Assembly (NCBI GenBank): GCA_050186825.1
Contig: JBFWYD010000020.1
Span: 1 to 64,000, forward strand
DNA: 64,000 nucleotides
Origin: NORP233 sp050186825
GTDB lineage: Bacteria > Planctomycetota > J058
Direction of reading: 5' to 3'
This document shows, piece after piece, positions 1-6,753 of this stretch. Both the position numbers and the translations under genes were made by a program. The notes below the pieces were generated by a model. The model ran no database searches, was not told where the DNA came from, and saw nothing but the letters and a program-made list of their open reading frames with translations. How positions within the stretch are numbered: position 1 is the stretch's first letter; each line of letters starts with the position of its first letter.

Positions 1-53
1 GCCAACAGCCGCCGATAGAACCGCTCCGTCTCAGCCTTGCTCCGCTTGGTCAT
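1..53 (-). CDS. partial hypothetical protein, N-terminus only
   Basis: The reverse strand reads from an ATG at 53 as MTKRSKAETERFYRRLL and runs off the left edge. A GGAGG Shine-Dalgarno site lies five bases before the ATG, which favours it over the in-frame ATGs at 65 and 77. Only 17 residues are visible, so no family can be named. If real, it belongs to the integrative element that fills the left part of the window. Confidence 0.4.
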   Translation of the reverse strand, partial: MTKRSKAETERFYRRLL

Positions 54-222
54 GAACACCTCCATGTGGGCGCCCATGCTGGCGGGTCGCGCTCAGCGGG
101 TCAGGACCGGCTTCACCGGACGGTTACTCCGCGACCTCGAGCACGAGATCGCCGCCCTCAGCCGCGAGCTGGTGGACAGCGGCCGGCAGGCGCTCGATCG
201 CGCGCGCTCGTCGGCCGCCTGA
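37..222 (+). CDS. possible C-terminal gene remnant
   Basis: The last part of this frame (about 120-222) has strong coding-like third-position G/C and encodes a charged helical tail ending in RARSSAA before a TGA. Upstream the frame overlaps the better supported partial gene on the other strand, and the only start is a TTG without a Shine-Dalgarno site. It may be the end of a degraded gene. Confidence 0.2.
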   Translation: MLRLVMNTSMWAPMLAGRAQRVRTGFTGRLLRDLEHEIAALSRELVDSGRQALDRARSSAA

Positions 223-262
223 GTGTTGAGCTTGTAGCCGGTGGCGAGGCTACGATCCGCGC

Positions 263-556
263 ATGACCGCAGAGCTAGTGCGCCGCCTCCAGGACGTTGC
301 CCGGCAAGGCGAGCTGATCCACTACGGGCCGATCGCCGACCTTCTCGACCTCGACATGGGACTCCAGGAGCACCGGAGGCGGATCGGCGAGATCCTCGGA
401 CAGGTGAGCCGCGCGGAGCACGCCGAGGGCAGGCCCCTGCTCTCGGCCGTGGTGGTGCTGGCCGGCACCGAGATGCCGGGCAAGGGCTTCTTCACCCTCG
501 CGCGTGAGCTTCGCCTCCTCCGGGGGAAGGACGACGTCACGTTCTGGGCCAGCTAG
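263..556 (+). CDS. small conserved hypothetical protein of mobile islands
   Basis: This encodes 97 residues from ATG to TAG. The sequence has a compact-domain look: a helical start, HYGPIADLLDL (about residues 20-30), a middle rich in Arg and Glu, then PLLSAVVVL and MPGKGFFTLARELRLL. I recall this GKGFF.LA.ELG pattern from small unnamed proteins in bacterial genomic islands, but I cannot name a function. A TACGAT -10-like box ends about ten bases before the ATG and there is no Shine-Dalgarno site, so the mRNA may be leaderless. The next gene is convergent. The call as a real gene is fairly safe. Confidence 0.65.
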   Translation: MTAELVRRLQDVARQGELIHYGPIADLLDLDMGLQEHRRRIGEILGQVSRAEHAEGRPLLSAVVVLAGTEMPGKGFFTLARELRLLRGKDDVTFWAS

Positions 557-658
557 CTGCGCCGCGTTCACGAGCACTGGCGGCAGGCTTCCGGGTGACT
601 GCCGCGGCCGGCCACGGGCATGACCGACCCAAGGCGATCGACCGCCTGACCTCAGCGC

Positions 659-1780
659 TCAGGAGCCCAGAGGCGTGGAGCGTGCGGCGCCCTCGGCGCC
701 GTCGAGGATCCTCAGGCAGGGGTGGGTGGTCGTGCCGTTGGCAGACGGCAGCACGTCCGTAGGTTCTTCCCGCTCAGCGTCTTCTGCTTCGGTGTCCGTC
801 TGCCACTCGGTCGGCAACGCCCAGGTGGCCCGGTCGATCCTCCCGCGCGAGCGCGCCTCGTCGCGAACGACGCCCAGGTCGGCGGCGGCCCGCTCCAGGG
901 TCCGCTCGCTGATCCGCCGCTTCCGTGCGAGCTGGACGATTGACGGGCGATCCCTCGGGCCTTCCTTGAGAGCCTCCACCAGGAAGTCGTGCGCGCGCTC
1001 GCGGCTACCTCGGCGCACGGTCGCCCGGCGCTTGGGGGGCTTGGGCTGGAGGTCCACCAGCTCGATGTCGTCGTCCCAGCTCTCGTCGCCTACGTGACGA
1101 AGCACGGGAGCCTCACCTGATGTGTCGATGCGGAAGGCAACGGCGTCGCCCTCTCCATAGGAGGAGGGGGCGGGCTTGAGCACGATCAGCTCGGGATCGG
1201 TCGGGTGCTTCCCGATCCAGAGCTGGCTCCGCGCGACGTCAGCGATCTCACCCCTTCCGCGGGCGGCCTTTCCGTTGGCTGTGAGGTGGCGGATCGCGAC
1301 CAACGTGGTGTTGGTGCTGCGCGCGATGGTGACCAGTTCCTCCATGTGCCTGCGGGCGGCAACCGAGCCCAGGTCGCCGAGCAGCGCTTGCAGCGGGTCC
1401 ACCACGAGGAGCTTCCACGAGCGGCGGTCTCGAAGCAGGTGCTTCAGCTTCCCGACGTGCCCGTCGGCCTCCACGATTGAGAGCCGGTCCTTCGCTCCGC
1501 CCGCCGCCATGTAGCGGGCGACGATCTCCTCGTGCCGGTCCTCACCGCTGCCCGCCACCACCCAGAGAACGCGATGCTGGTGGAGCCGCGCCTTGGGGTT
1601 CATGTCCCAGGCTGGCCGCTTGCCTTGCGACGCCAGGGCGGCGAGCTGCGCGCAGAGGAGGCCCTTGCCCGCGCGCCGGTCACCCGTGAGGAGCGTGACC
1701 TCCTCCAGGGGGACGTGCGGCTCGACCAGCCACTTCCGCTGCCCGAGCCTCTGGATCTGGCTGGCGTGGATCACCCTCAT
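659..1780 (-). CDS. RepA-like AAA ATPase (AAA_25 type)
   Basis: A 373-residue P-loop ATPase of the RepA/AAA_25 kind found in plasmids, phages and integrative elements, usually tied to replication initiation or helicase activity. The Walker A motif is GDRRAGKG (about residues 34-41) and Walker B is LLVVDPLQALL (about 130). A helix-turn-helix-like stretch (IVQLARKRRISERTLERAAADLG) lies near residue 300, followed by an acidic tail. The ATG at 1780 follows AGGAGG by five bases; the longer upstream frame has no coding signal. A GGTAGAAC box (1798-1805) sits just before the Shine-Dalgarno site and is the likely promoter -10. The gene is divergent from the resolvase, and together they suggest a maintenance module. 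Confidence 0.75.
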   Translation of the reverse strand: MRVIHASQIQRLGQRKWLVEPHVPLEEVTLLTGDRRAGKGLLCAQLAALASQGKRPAWDMNPKARLHQHRVLWVVAGSGEDRHEEIVARYMAAGGAKDRLSIVEADGHVGKLKHLLRDRRSWKLLVVDPLQALLGDLGSVAARRHMEELVTIARSTNTTLVAIRHLTANGKAARGRGEIADVARSQLWIGKHPTDPELIVLKPAPSSYGEGDAVAFRIDTSGEAPVLRHVGDESWDDDIELVDLQPKPPKRRATVRRGSRERAHDFLVEALKEGPRDRPSIVQLARKRRISERTLERAAADLGVVRDEARSRGRIDRATWALPTEWQTDTEAEDAEREEPTDVLPSANGTTTHPCLRILDGAEGAARSTPLGS

Positions 1781-2094
1781 CGAGACCTCCTCGTCGGGTT
1801 CTACCCGTCGAGGAGGCAGCCGAGCCGAAACCTGTCGCCGAGGCTCATCTCCAAGCCGTGCAGCGTCTCCGACCGAATCGCAGGACTTGTGAGGACGTTC
1901 TGCGCGCGGGACAGGAAGGTAGAACACGCCCCCTCGCGGGCTGATTCGTCCGCGCATTCGGACAGCCGTCTCGAGGGCGGGAGGGGTAGAACACTCCCCG
2001 CCGGTTGGCGCCCGCGAACCCGACCCCAGCCAGGCCGCGCACGGCTCTGCTCGGGCGCACGGCGATCCTCTACAGCGACATGCAGCGACATGAG

Positions 2095-2126
2095 GAATCG
2101 GCGATTTGAATGCGGAATCGCATTCG
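2095..2126 (+). repeat. 32-bp dyad repeat, copy 1 (resolvase site candidate)
   Basis: The first of two related 32-bp units. It contains CGATTTGAATG and a perfect inverted repeat GAATGCG-GAAT-CGCATTC at 2108-2125, plus a smaller dyad AATCG-G-CGATT just before it. The AT-rich symmetry stands out in this GC-rich sequence. Its place 135 bp before the resolvase start fits a resolution (res) subsite or an operator. Confidence 0.55.
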
Positions 2127-2180
2127 CACGCATGAACGGCACGTGGGCTACCCGCGTAGCGGGGGTCTCTCGCTCTCGCC

Positions 2181-2212
2181 GAATTGCCGATTTGAATGAG
2201 AACCTGCATTCG
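2181..2212 (+). repeat. 32-bp dyad repeat, copy 2 (resolvase site candidate)
   Basis: The second unit, 86 bp after the first and matching it at 25 of 32 positions. It keeps CGATTTGAATG and the GAATG-N8-CATTC dyad (2194-2211) with a different 8-bp centre. It ends 48 bp before the resolvase ATG. Confidence 0.55.
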
Positions 2213-2260
2213 TTTGGCAGATCGGCTCCACCGGCCAGTTGAGCTGGTGGAGGCCGTTAC

Positions 2261-2836
2261 ATGCGCACAGCGATCTACGCGCGCGTCTCGACCACCGACC
2301 AGAGCGCGCAGATGCAGCTCGACGCCCTGCGCGAGCACGCGAAGCACCGCGGTCTCGAGATCGTGGCCGAGCACGTGGACCACGGGATCAGCGGCACGAA
2401 GGACAGCCGGCCCGAGTTGAACAAGCTGATGGACGCGGCGCGCAAGCGGCAGCTCGACCTCGTGCTCGTCTACCGATTCGATCGGTTCGCGCGCAGCGTG
2501 AAGCACCTGGTGCTGGCGCTCGAGGAGTTCCAGGCGCTCGGCGTGAAGTTCGTGAGCTACGCGGAGAACCTCGACACGAGCACGCCGATGGGCAAGGCCA
2601 TGTTCTCGATCATCGCGGCGCTCGCGGAGCTGGAGCGCAACCTGATCGTCGAGCGCAGCATGGAGGGCCAGCGCCGAGCGCGGGCCCGCGGCGTCCATGT
2701 GGGCCGGCCCGCCACCGAGGTAGACGAGGACGAGATCCGCTACCTCAAGGGCAAGGGCCTCAGCGTGCGCGCGATCGCCACGAAGCTCCAGGTTGGCAAG
2801 AACGTCGTGTGCCGCGTCTTGCGCGCGAACGCCTAG
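2261..2836 (+). CDS. serine recombinase / resolvase
   Basis: A 191-residue small serine recombinase of the Tn3-resolvase/Hin-invertase family, which cuts and exchanges DNA at short dyad sites through a phosphoserine link. The catalytic Ser10 lies in IYARVST; the conserved ISGTKDSRPELNKLM, VYRFDRFARS and MGKAMFSIIAALAELERNLI blocks follow. The C-terminal part after GRPATEV is a helix-turn-helix DNA-binding domain (about 147-191). GGAGG lies seven bases before the ATG. Length is normal for the family and the gene is intact. Two dyad repeats upstream are its probable targets. It could resolve dimers or invert a segment of the island. Confidence 0.9.
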   Translation: MRTAIYARVSTTDQSAQMQLDALREHAKHRGLEIVAEHVDHGISGTKDSRPELNKLMDAARKRQLDLVLVYRFDRFARSVKHLVLALEEFQALGVKFVSYAENLDTSTPMGKAMFSIIAALAELERNLIVERSMEGQRRARARGVHVGRPATEVDEDEIRYLKGKGLSVRAIATKLQVGKNVVCRVLRANA

Positions 2837-2848
2837 CGCCTGGTCCCC

Positions 2849-3850
2849 TTAGCTCCGCGAAGCAGAGACGACGCTCGGGTCGTTGCTCAGCGTGATCGTG
2901 GAGTTCGCCCTAAGCTCGCGCGTCCGAACCACGGTGCCATCACTTCTTGCACGAGCGGGGGCGCCGTCACGCAGGCTGAAGGCGGCGGGGGGGAACTCCT
3001 CTTGATCATGGTCGAGTAGGAACTCAAGTAGCCCTTGAACGAGCTGTTTCCGTTTTCGTTGTCGGGCCTCCTGCGTGGCCGGAGCGTGGTTGTCTTCGGC
3101 CCCGGCTTGCCATGCAGCCTCCCAGCTAGCGCTCAGCTCCGCGTGGGAGCTTGCCCTCGCCACGAAGTCGCCGTAGCCGGGGAATTGGTGCCGTAGCTCT
3201 GCTTCCGCCTCCGCAGCGGCGGAACCCGTGAGTCCAACGACGCTCGTCCTTGCCCGGTTGCGAGCGTCGGCCTGGTGCTCGGCGAGCGCGCAAGCAGCGA
3301 CGATCGCCGAGGCAGACTCCGCAAGCGCCCACCGACGTCGCCCGTCGATACCTAGCAGTTCCTGCACGGCTCCGGTGCCGGCCGCAGCCCTCCGAAGGGG
3401 GGGAAGTGCGGCCAGGGCGCTACGCAGGAGGTCGTCAACGTCCTCGATGCGCATGGCGCCTGAGCACCATCCAGCGTAGCCCTGCACCAGCTCAGCTAGA
3501 ACACGGGCGGTGGGGCCAGGACAGCTCCGCTCCCAGACGAGGAGCTGTTGGCTCGCGAGGCGCGTGCCCCATGTGCGGAGAAGCGCGGGCGAGACAGCGC
3601 CGCTGGCGAGGACCATCTCCAGCGCGTCCGGTCCCGTGACTTCCTCGTCCCAGAGAACACGGAACCAGATCGGCACTGGACTCAGAGCCATTGCGCAAGC
3701 GGCCCCTTCGTGTCCGAGTCGCTCGGCCGCCTGAAGGTGGAGCCGGGTAGTGCGCCCGCGGCGCAGGCTCTCAAGGTAGAGGGACGCGGTCGCTTCAGGA
3801 TCGCCCGCAAGCGCCCTTCGTTCGGTCATGCGAATGTTGAGATCGCTCAT
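2849..3850 (-). CDS. hypothetical protein of an Ala-rich helical family
   Basis: 333 residues, starting at the ATG at 3850 with a GGAG site upstream; the longer frame to 3994 runs through a tandem DNA repeat and is not favoured. The N-terminus (RALAGDPEATASLYLESLRRG, then LQAAERLGHEGAACAM, each stretch short) resembles the opening of the chromosomal gene at 28949-29689, which has RFRASGDLDDEAAW and AALCGHAGAARA. The rest is helical and rich in Ala, Leu, Arg and Trp, with no catalytic motif that I recognise. It is convergent with the resolvase. Function unknown. Confidence 0.6.
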   Translation of the reverse strand: MSDLNIRMTERRALAGDPEATASLYLESLRRGRTTRLHLQAAERLGHEGAACAMALSPVPIWFRVLWDEEVTGPDALEMVLASGAVSPALLRTWGTRLASQQLLVWERSCPGPTARVLAELVQGYAGWCSGAMRIEDVDDLLRSALAALPPLRRAAAGTGAVQELLGIDGRRRWALAESASAIVAACALAEHQADARNRARTSVVGLTGSAAAEAEAELRHQFPGYGDFVARASSHAELSASWEAAWQAGAEDNHAPATQEARQRKRKQLVQGLLEFLLDHDQEEFPPAAFSLRDGAPARARSDGTVVRTRELRANSTITLSNDPSVVSASRS

Positions 3851-3901
3851 CCGCGTTCGTGGCTCCCTCGCACGTGAGGATAGCCTGGATTGCCACCACG
3901 G

Positions 3902-3955
3902 CCGCCCTGCCGTCACGCCGTCACCTGTCCGCCCTGCCGTCACGCCGTCACCTGT
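3902..3955. repeat. perfect tandem repeat, 2 x 27 bp
   Basis: Two identical 27-bp units lie side by side (3902-3928 and 3929-3955). Each begins CCGCCCTGCC and contains the shorter internal repeat GCCGTCACGCCGTCAC. They lie in the 213-bp spacer between the hypothetical gene at 2849-3850 and the OLD-family gene, 52 bp before the former's start on the minus strand. They could be a local duplication or a paired regulator site. Confidence 0.7.
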
Positions 3956-4063
3956 CCCGAAAGCCCTTGCTCGGAGTCGTGGACGAACGACCATTCCTGT
4001 GGGACTTGGGGGCAGTCCGGGAGCGGTTGGAACCAGTCCCCGAAGCTACCGCTTGCGGGACAC

Positions 4064-5797
4064 CTACTCCCCGACGGGTAGCGCGGCCGCAGCGACGGTC
4101 ACAACCGCGTCTAGAACCTGCGTGACCTGGGGGTGGAGGTCTTCCGCCCGAACGTGTCGGGCGAGTTGGTGGTAGTCGCTCTTGCGCATCAGGTTCGGCA
4201 GGTTGACCTTCTGAAAGAACTTCTCGAACAGGGGGGTCAAGAAGTCGTCGGAGACCTTGGTGTCCGCAGCCCAAGGGGAACCCTTGCCCAGCGTGCCGAG
4301 GGCCTGCTCAATCTCGGAGATGCTCTCGCTCATTGCCTGCTCCCACACTGGAGCGAACATGGTCTCCATCTCCGCGAGCCCTGTTGATCGCGCCCAAGCA
4401 AGCAGGGTCTCTCGCTGGCACAGGTAGTTCTCCGCTTCTCTCCGCTCCCACATGATCTGCTTGAGCCCGACGCCCTCCTTGTTGTCGAGGCCCTGGTTCA
4501 GGCGGTCGAACACCGCCAAGCCGACGAGGTCGGGCTTCGCCTCGCGGAGGCCGAAGAAGTGCTTGTAGGCTCCCGGCGGCTGGTTGCAGACGTAGTGGAC
4601 GAAGGGGCGCTCGAGTCGCTCTCGCGCGGGATGGGCCAAGGTCTCGGCGAAGGCTCGAAGGATGTCCAGATCCGTCGAGCCCTCCAGATACAGCACCCAA
4701 CCCGTCTGCTCCGCCTGGTAGTACTGCTCGAACCCGATCTCCTTCAAGGCCTTGACGGCCTGCTTGCCGCGGTCGTCGATCCGATGGGGCTGTCCTACGA
4801 AGGCCACGACAACGTCCCGATCCGCAGCTTCGTTGAGGACGACCTCCGAGTGGCTTGCAGCGATGACTTGGCTCTGGCTCTCGCGTGCGGTGGAAGTCAA
4901 CTCGCCGTAGATCTGCCGCTGACGGAGGATCTCGAGGTGGGCGTCTGGCTCATCGAGGAGAAGGACCGACTTGGGGTTCGTCACAAGGTGGGATAGCAGC
5001 AGGAGGGTTTGCTGCATTCCGCGGCCACTGCACGAGAGGTCAAGGGACAGCCCCGCGCGATTTCGGTAGGCCATGGTGATCTCGCCGCGCTCGCGCACGT
5101 ACGTCGGGTCGTCGAGATCGACTCCGAATAGCGCCTTCATCTTCGCGCAGACCCGATCCCACACCGCTCTACCCTCATCCAACTCGGTGATGCGGTAGCA
5201 GAGGTTCCTCAAGACCTCGGCGGTTCGACCTTCGCCCAACCGGACATTGACAGCGCCTGGATCCAGACGAGTCTCATTGGCCGCCAAGCCTGACATCGGG
5301 GGCAAGTACGCGATGTGCACCCCAGCGGCTTCCTCCGGGATCGGCATCCGCTCGCCTGTTTCTCCGAGGCGCAGGGGGCGGCAGTAGAAGGACTCCTCGT
5401 TGGCGTAGTCGAACTCGAGTCCGCACTCCCAGGCGCGCCCATTCGAGACCCCCTCCACGATGATCTCGATGCGAATGTTGTCGGTGCGACGCTTCCCCTC
5501 CTCATCTCTCCCGGCGACGCGAACGCTCCGGTTTCGCCAGAGGAAGATCGAGTCGGGTACGGGGAGGGCGATGAGATCCTTTCGGTTGATCGTCACCCCA
5601 GGGCGCTTCTCAGGAGCCGACTTGCCGGCCCGCTTCTCGGTCCAGCGCCGCAGGCCGACGTCCCAGAGCGCGAGAGCCTGGAGGGCAGTCGTCTTTCCCG
5701 AGTCATTCGGGCCGATGAAGACCACCGGGTTGCCCAACTCGATCTCCACGTACTCGAATCGCTTGAAGTTGGTCAACCGCAGCTTGGTGAGGAGCAT
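4064..5797 (-). CDS. OLD-family ATPase with TOPRIM-like nuclease domain
   Basis: A 577-residue ATP-dependent nuclease of the OLD (overcoming lysogenization defect) type, a family used in phage defence. The N-terminus MLLTKLRLTNFKRFE is the usual ABC/RecF-like strand; Walker A is GPNDSGKT (29-36), the ABC signature SCSGRGMQQ (255-263), Walker B SVLLLDEPDAHLE (277-289) and the switch histidine lies in IAASHSE. The C-terminal TOPRIM-like part begins at LYLEGSTDLDIL (E372, D376, D378), with a second acidic site near VFDRLN (D431) and a WERREAENYL motif (about 450). No UvrD-like partner is next to it, so it is not a Gabija pair. It lies downstream of the restriction operon on the same strand and has its own promoter-like repeat. 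Confidence 0.8.
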   Translation of the reverse strand: MLLTKLRLTNFKRFEYVEIELGNPVVFIGPNDSGKTTALQALALWDVGLRRWTEKRAGKSAPEKRPGVTINRKDLIALPVPDSIFLWRNRSVRVAGRDEEGKRRTDNIRIEIIVEGVSNGRAWECGLEFDYANEESFYCRPLRLGETGERMPIPEEAAGVHIAYLPPMSGLAANETRLDPGAVNVRLGEGRTAEVLRNLCYRITELDEGRAVWDRVCAKMKALFGVDLDDPTYVRERGEITMAYRNRAGLSLDLSCSGRGMQQTLLLLSHLVTNPKSVLLLDEPDAHLEILRQRQIYGELTSTARESQSQVIAASHSEVVLNEAADRDVVVAFVGQPHRIDDRGKQAVKALKEIGFEQYYQAEQTGWVLYLEGSTDLDILRAFAETLAHPARERLERPFVHYVCNQPPGAYKHFFGLREAKPDLVGLAVFDRLNQGLDNKEGVGLKQIMWERREAENYLCQRETLLAWARSTGLAEMETMFAPVWEQAMSESISEIEQALGTLGKGSPWAADTKVSDDFLTPLFEKFFQKVNLPNLMRKSDYHQLARHVRAEDLHPQVTQVLDAVVTVAAAALPVGE

Positions 5798-5906
5798 GGA
5801 GTCGTCTCGCTGCTTGTTGTACGGCCGACGCAGAGTTCCGTGCCTGCAACGGCCTCGTGGCACTTGAGGCGCCCTGGCTCTTGATGGCAGCCGATGGCCG
5901 CACGGG

Positions 5907-5938
5907 GATGGTAGGCCAGGCTTCCGACGCTCACCAGC
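5907..5938 (-). promoter_or_regulatory. promoter-like repeat upstream of the OLD gene
   Basis: On the minus strand this 32-bp sequence ends in GGCCTACCATC, with TACCAT as a plausible -10 box about 17 bases after a weak -35. It matches 25 of 32 positions of 12717-12748, which sits at a comparable place before hsdM. The predicted leader to the ATG at 5797 would be about 100 bases. Confidence 0.45.
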
Positions 5939-6018
5939 ACCCGCGTGGCGCTCTCCCCATGCCCGGCCAGGAGCGGCCCACGCGATGGACTCGGCTCCCC
6001 TCGGCTACTCGGGGCCCT

Positions 6019-6753
6019 TCAGATCGCCAACTCCGGCCCATGCCGACGCAGCCACTCCCGCCGGGTCTCGAAGTCGGGGAGTAGGGCGGCGACCTGGCGC
6101 CAGAACGCGGGGCCGTGATCGCGGTGGTTCAGGTGCGCCAGCTCGTGGACCACGACGTAGTCGATGGCCGAGGCCCGAGCCATCACGATGCGCCAGTTGA
6201 AGCCCAGGACGCCGTCCTTGGTGCAGGAGCCCCAGCGGCGCTCCTGGTCCTTCACCAGGAGCCCCGCGGGTTCGAGCCCGGCCTCGCGAGCGAAGTAGCG
6301 CACGCGGGCGCGCAGCCGGTCCTCCGCCTTCTCGCGGTACCAGGCCACGAACAGCGGGCGCACTAGCTGTGGCAGGTCGTCCTCGGCGGTCCCGCCGGGG
6401 ACGGTGGCCGTCCAGCGGCCTTGCTCGAAGGTGAGGGTGGCGCCGCTCGCGCGGGCGCGGCGGACCTGGAGCTTGTAGCGGCGGCCGAGGTAGAGGAAGC
6501 GCTCGCCGGACACGAACTCGTGCTGGGGCGCTGGTGCCTGGTCGCGCACCAGCCCGAGCTTCTCGAGGATCCAGGCCGCCTTCTTGCGCACGATGGCGGG
6601 CAGCCGGGCCCGGTCGAAGCCCGCGGGGACCACGACCTCGACGCCGTCCACGACGCTGACCCGCAGAGCCACGGTTCGACGGCGGGCGGAGCGCTGGATC
6701 ACGTAGTCCAGGCGGGTGGAGCCGAAGACGATGTGGTCCGCCTCGGCGATCAC
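6019..6753 (-). CDS. YgjP/SprT-like M48-type metallopeptidase linked to type I RM
   Basis: 244 residues of the YgjP (DUF45) zinc peptidase family. The zinc site HELAH (203-207) is followed by the third ligand in HRDHGPAFW (H213). The family motif RRWGSC lies near residue 172-177, and the N-terminal beta-rich part (RRRTVALRVS, VVVPAG) is typical. The start overlaps the end of hsdR by four bases, so it is the last gene of the hsdM-hsdS-hsdR operon. Such genes often accompany type I systems; their exact task there is not established, and turnover of restriction subunits is one idea. Confidence 0.9.
   Translation of the reverse strand: MIAEADHIVFGSTRLDYVIQRSARRRTVALRVSVVDGVEVVVPAGFDRARLPAIVRKKAAWILEKLGLVRDQAPAPQHEFVSGERFLYLGRRYKLQVRRARASGATLTFEQGRWTATVPGGTAEDDLPQLVRPLFVAWYREKAEDRLRARVRYFAREAGLEPAGLLVKDQERRWGSCTKDGVLGFNWRIVMARASAIDYVVVHELAHLNHRDHGPAFWRQVAALLPDFETRREWLRRHGPELAI

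Larger units (their letters stand above)
1781..2260. promoter_or_regulatory. 480-bp divergent intergenic region with repeated boxes
   Basis: No gene is supported here between the divergent ATPase and resolvase genes. It contains three GGTAGAAC boxes, one on the minus strand at 1798-1805 next to the ATPase start and two on the plus strand at 1918-1925 and 1985-1992 (67 bp apart), plus the pair of dyad repeats at 2095-2126 and 2181-2212. It is likely a control or recombination region of the element. Confidence 0.5.

Noticed and set aside
1..600. Left attachment site (copy of the tRNA-Leu 3' end)
   Set aside because: No match to the T-arm sequence GGTTCGAACC was seen at the left end of the window; the element must extend further.
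1781..2698. N-terminal extension of the RepA-like ATPase up to 2698
   Set aside because: It would overlap the resolvase and the dyad repeats, shows no coding character, and the ATG at 1780 has an ideal AGGAGG site.
4064..5797. Gabija defence system
   Set aside because: Only a GajA-like OLD protein is present; no UvrD-like GajB gene lies on either side.
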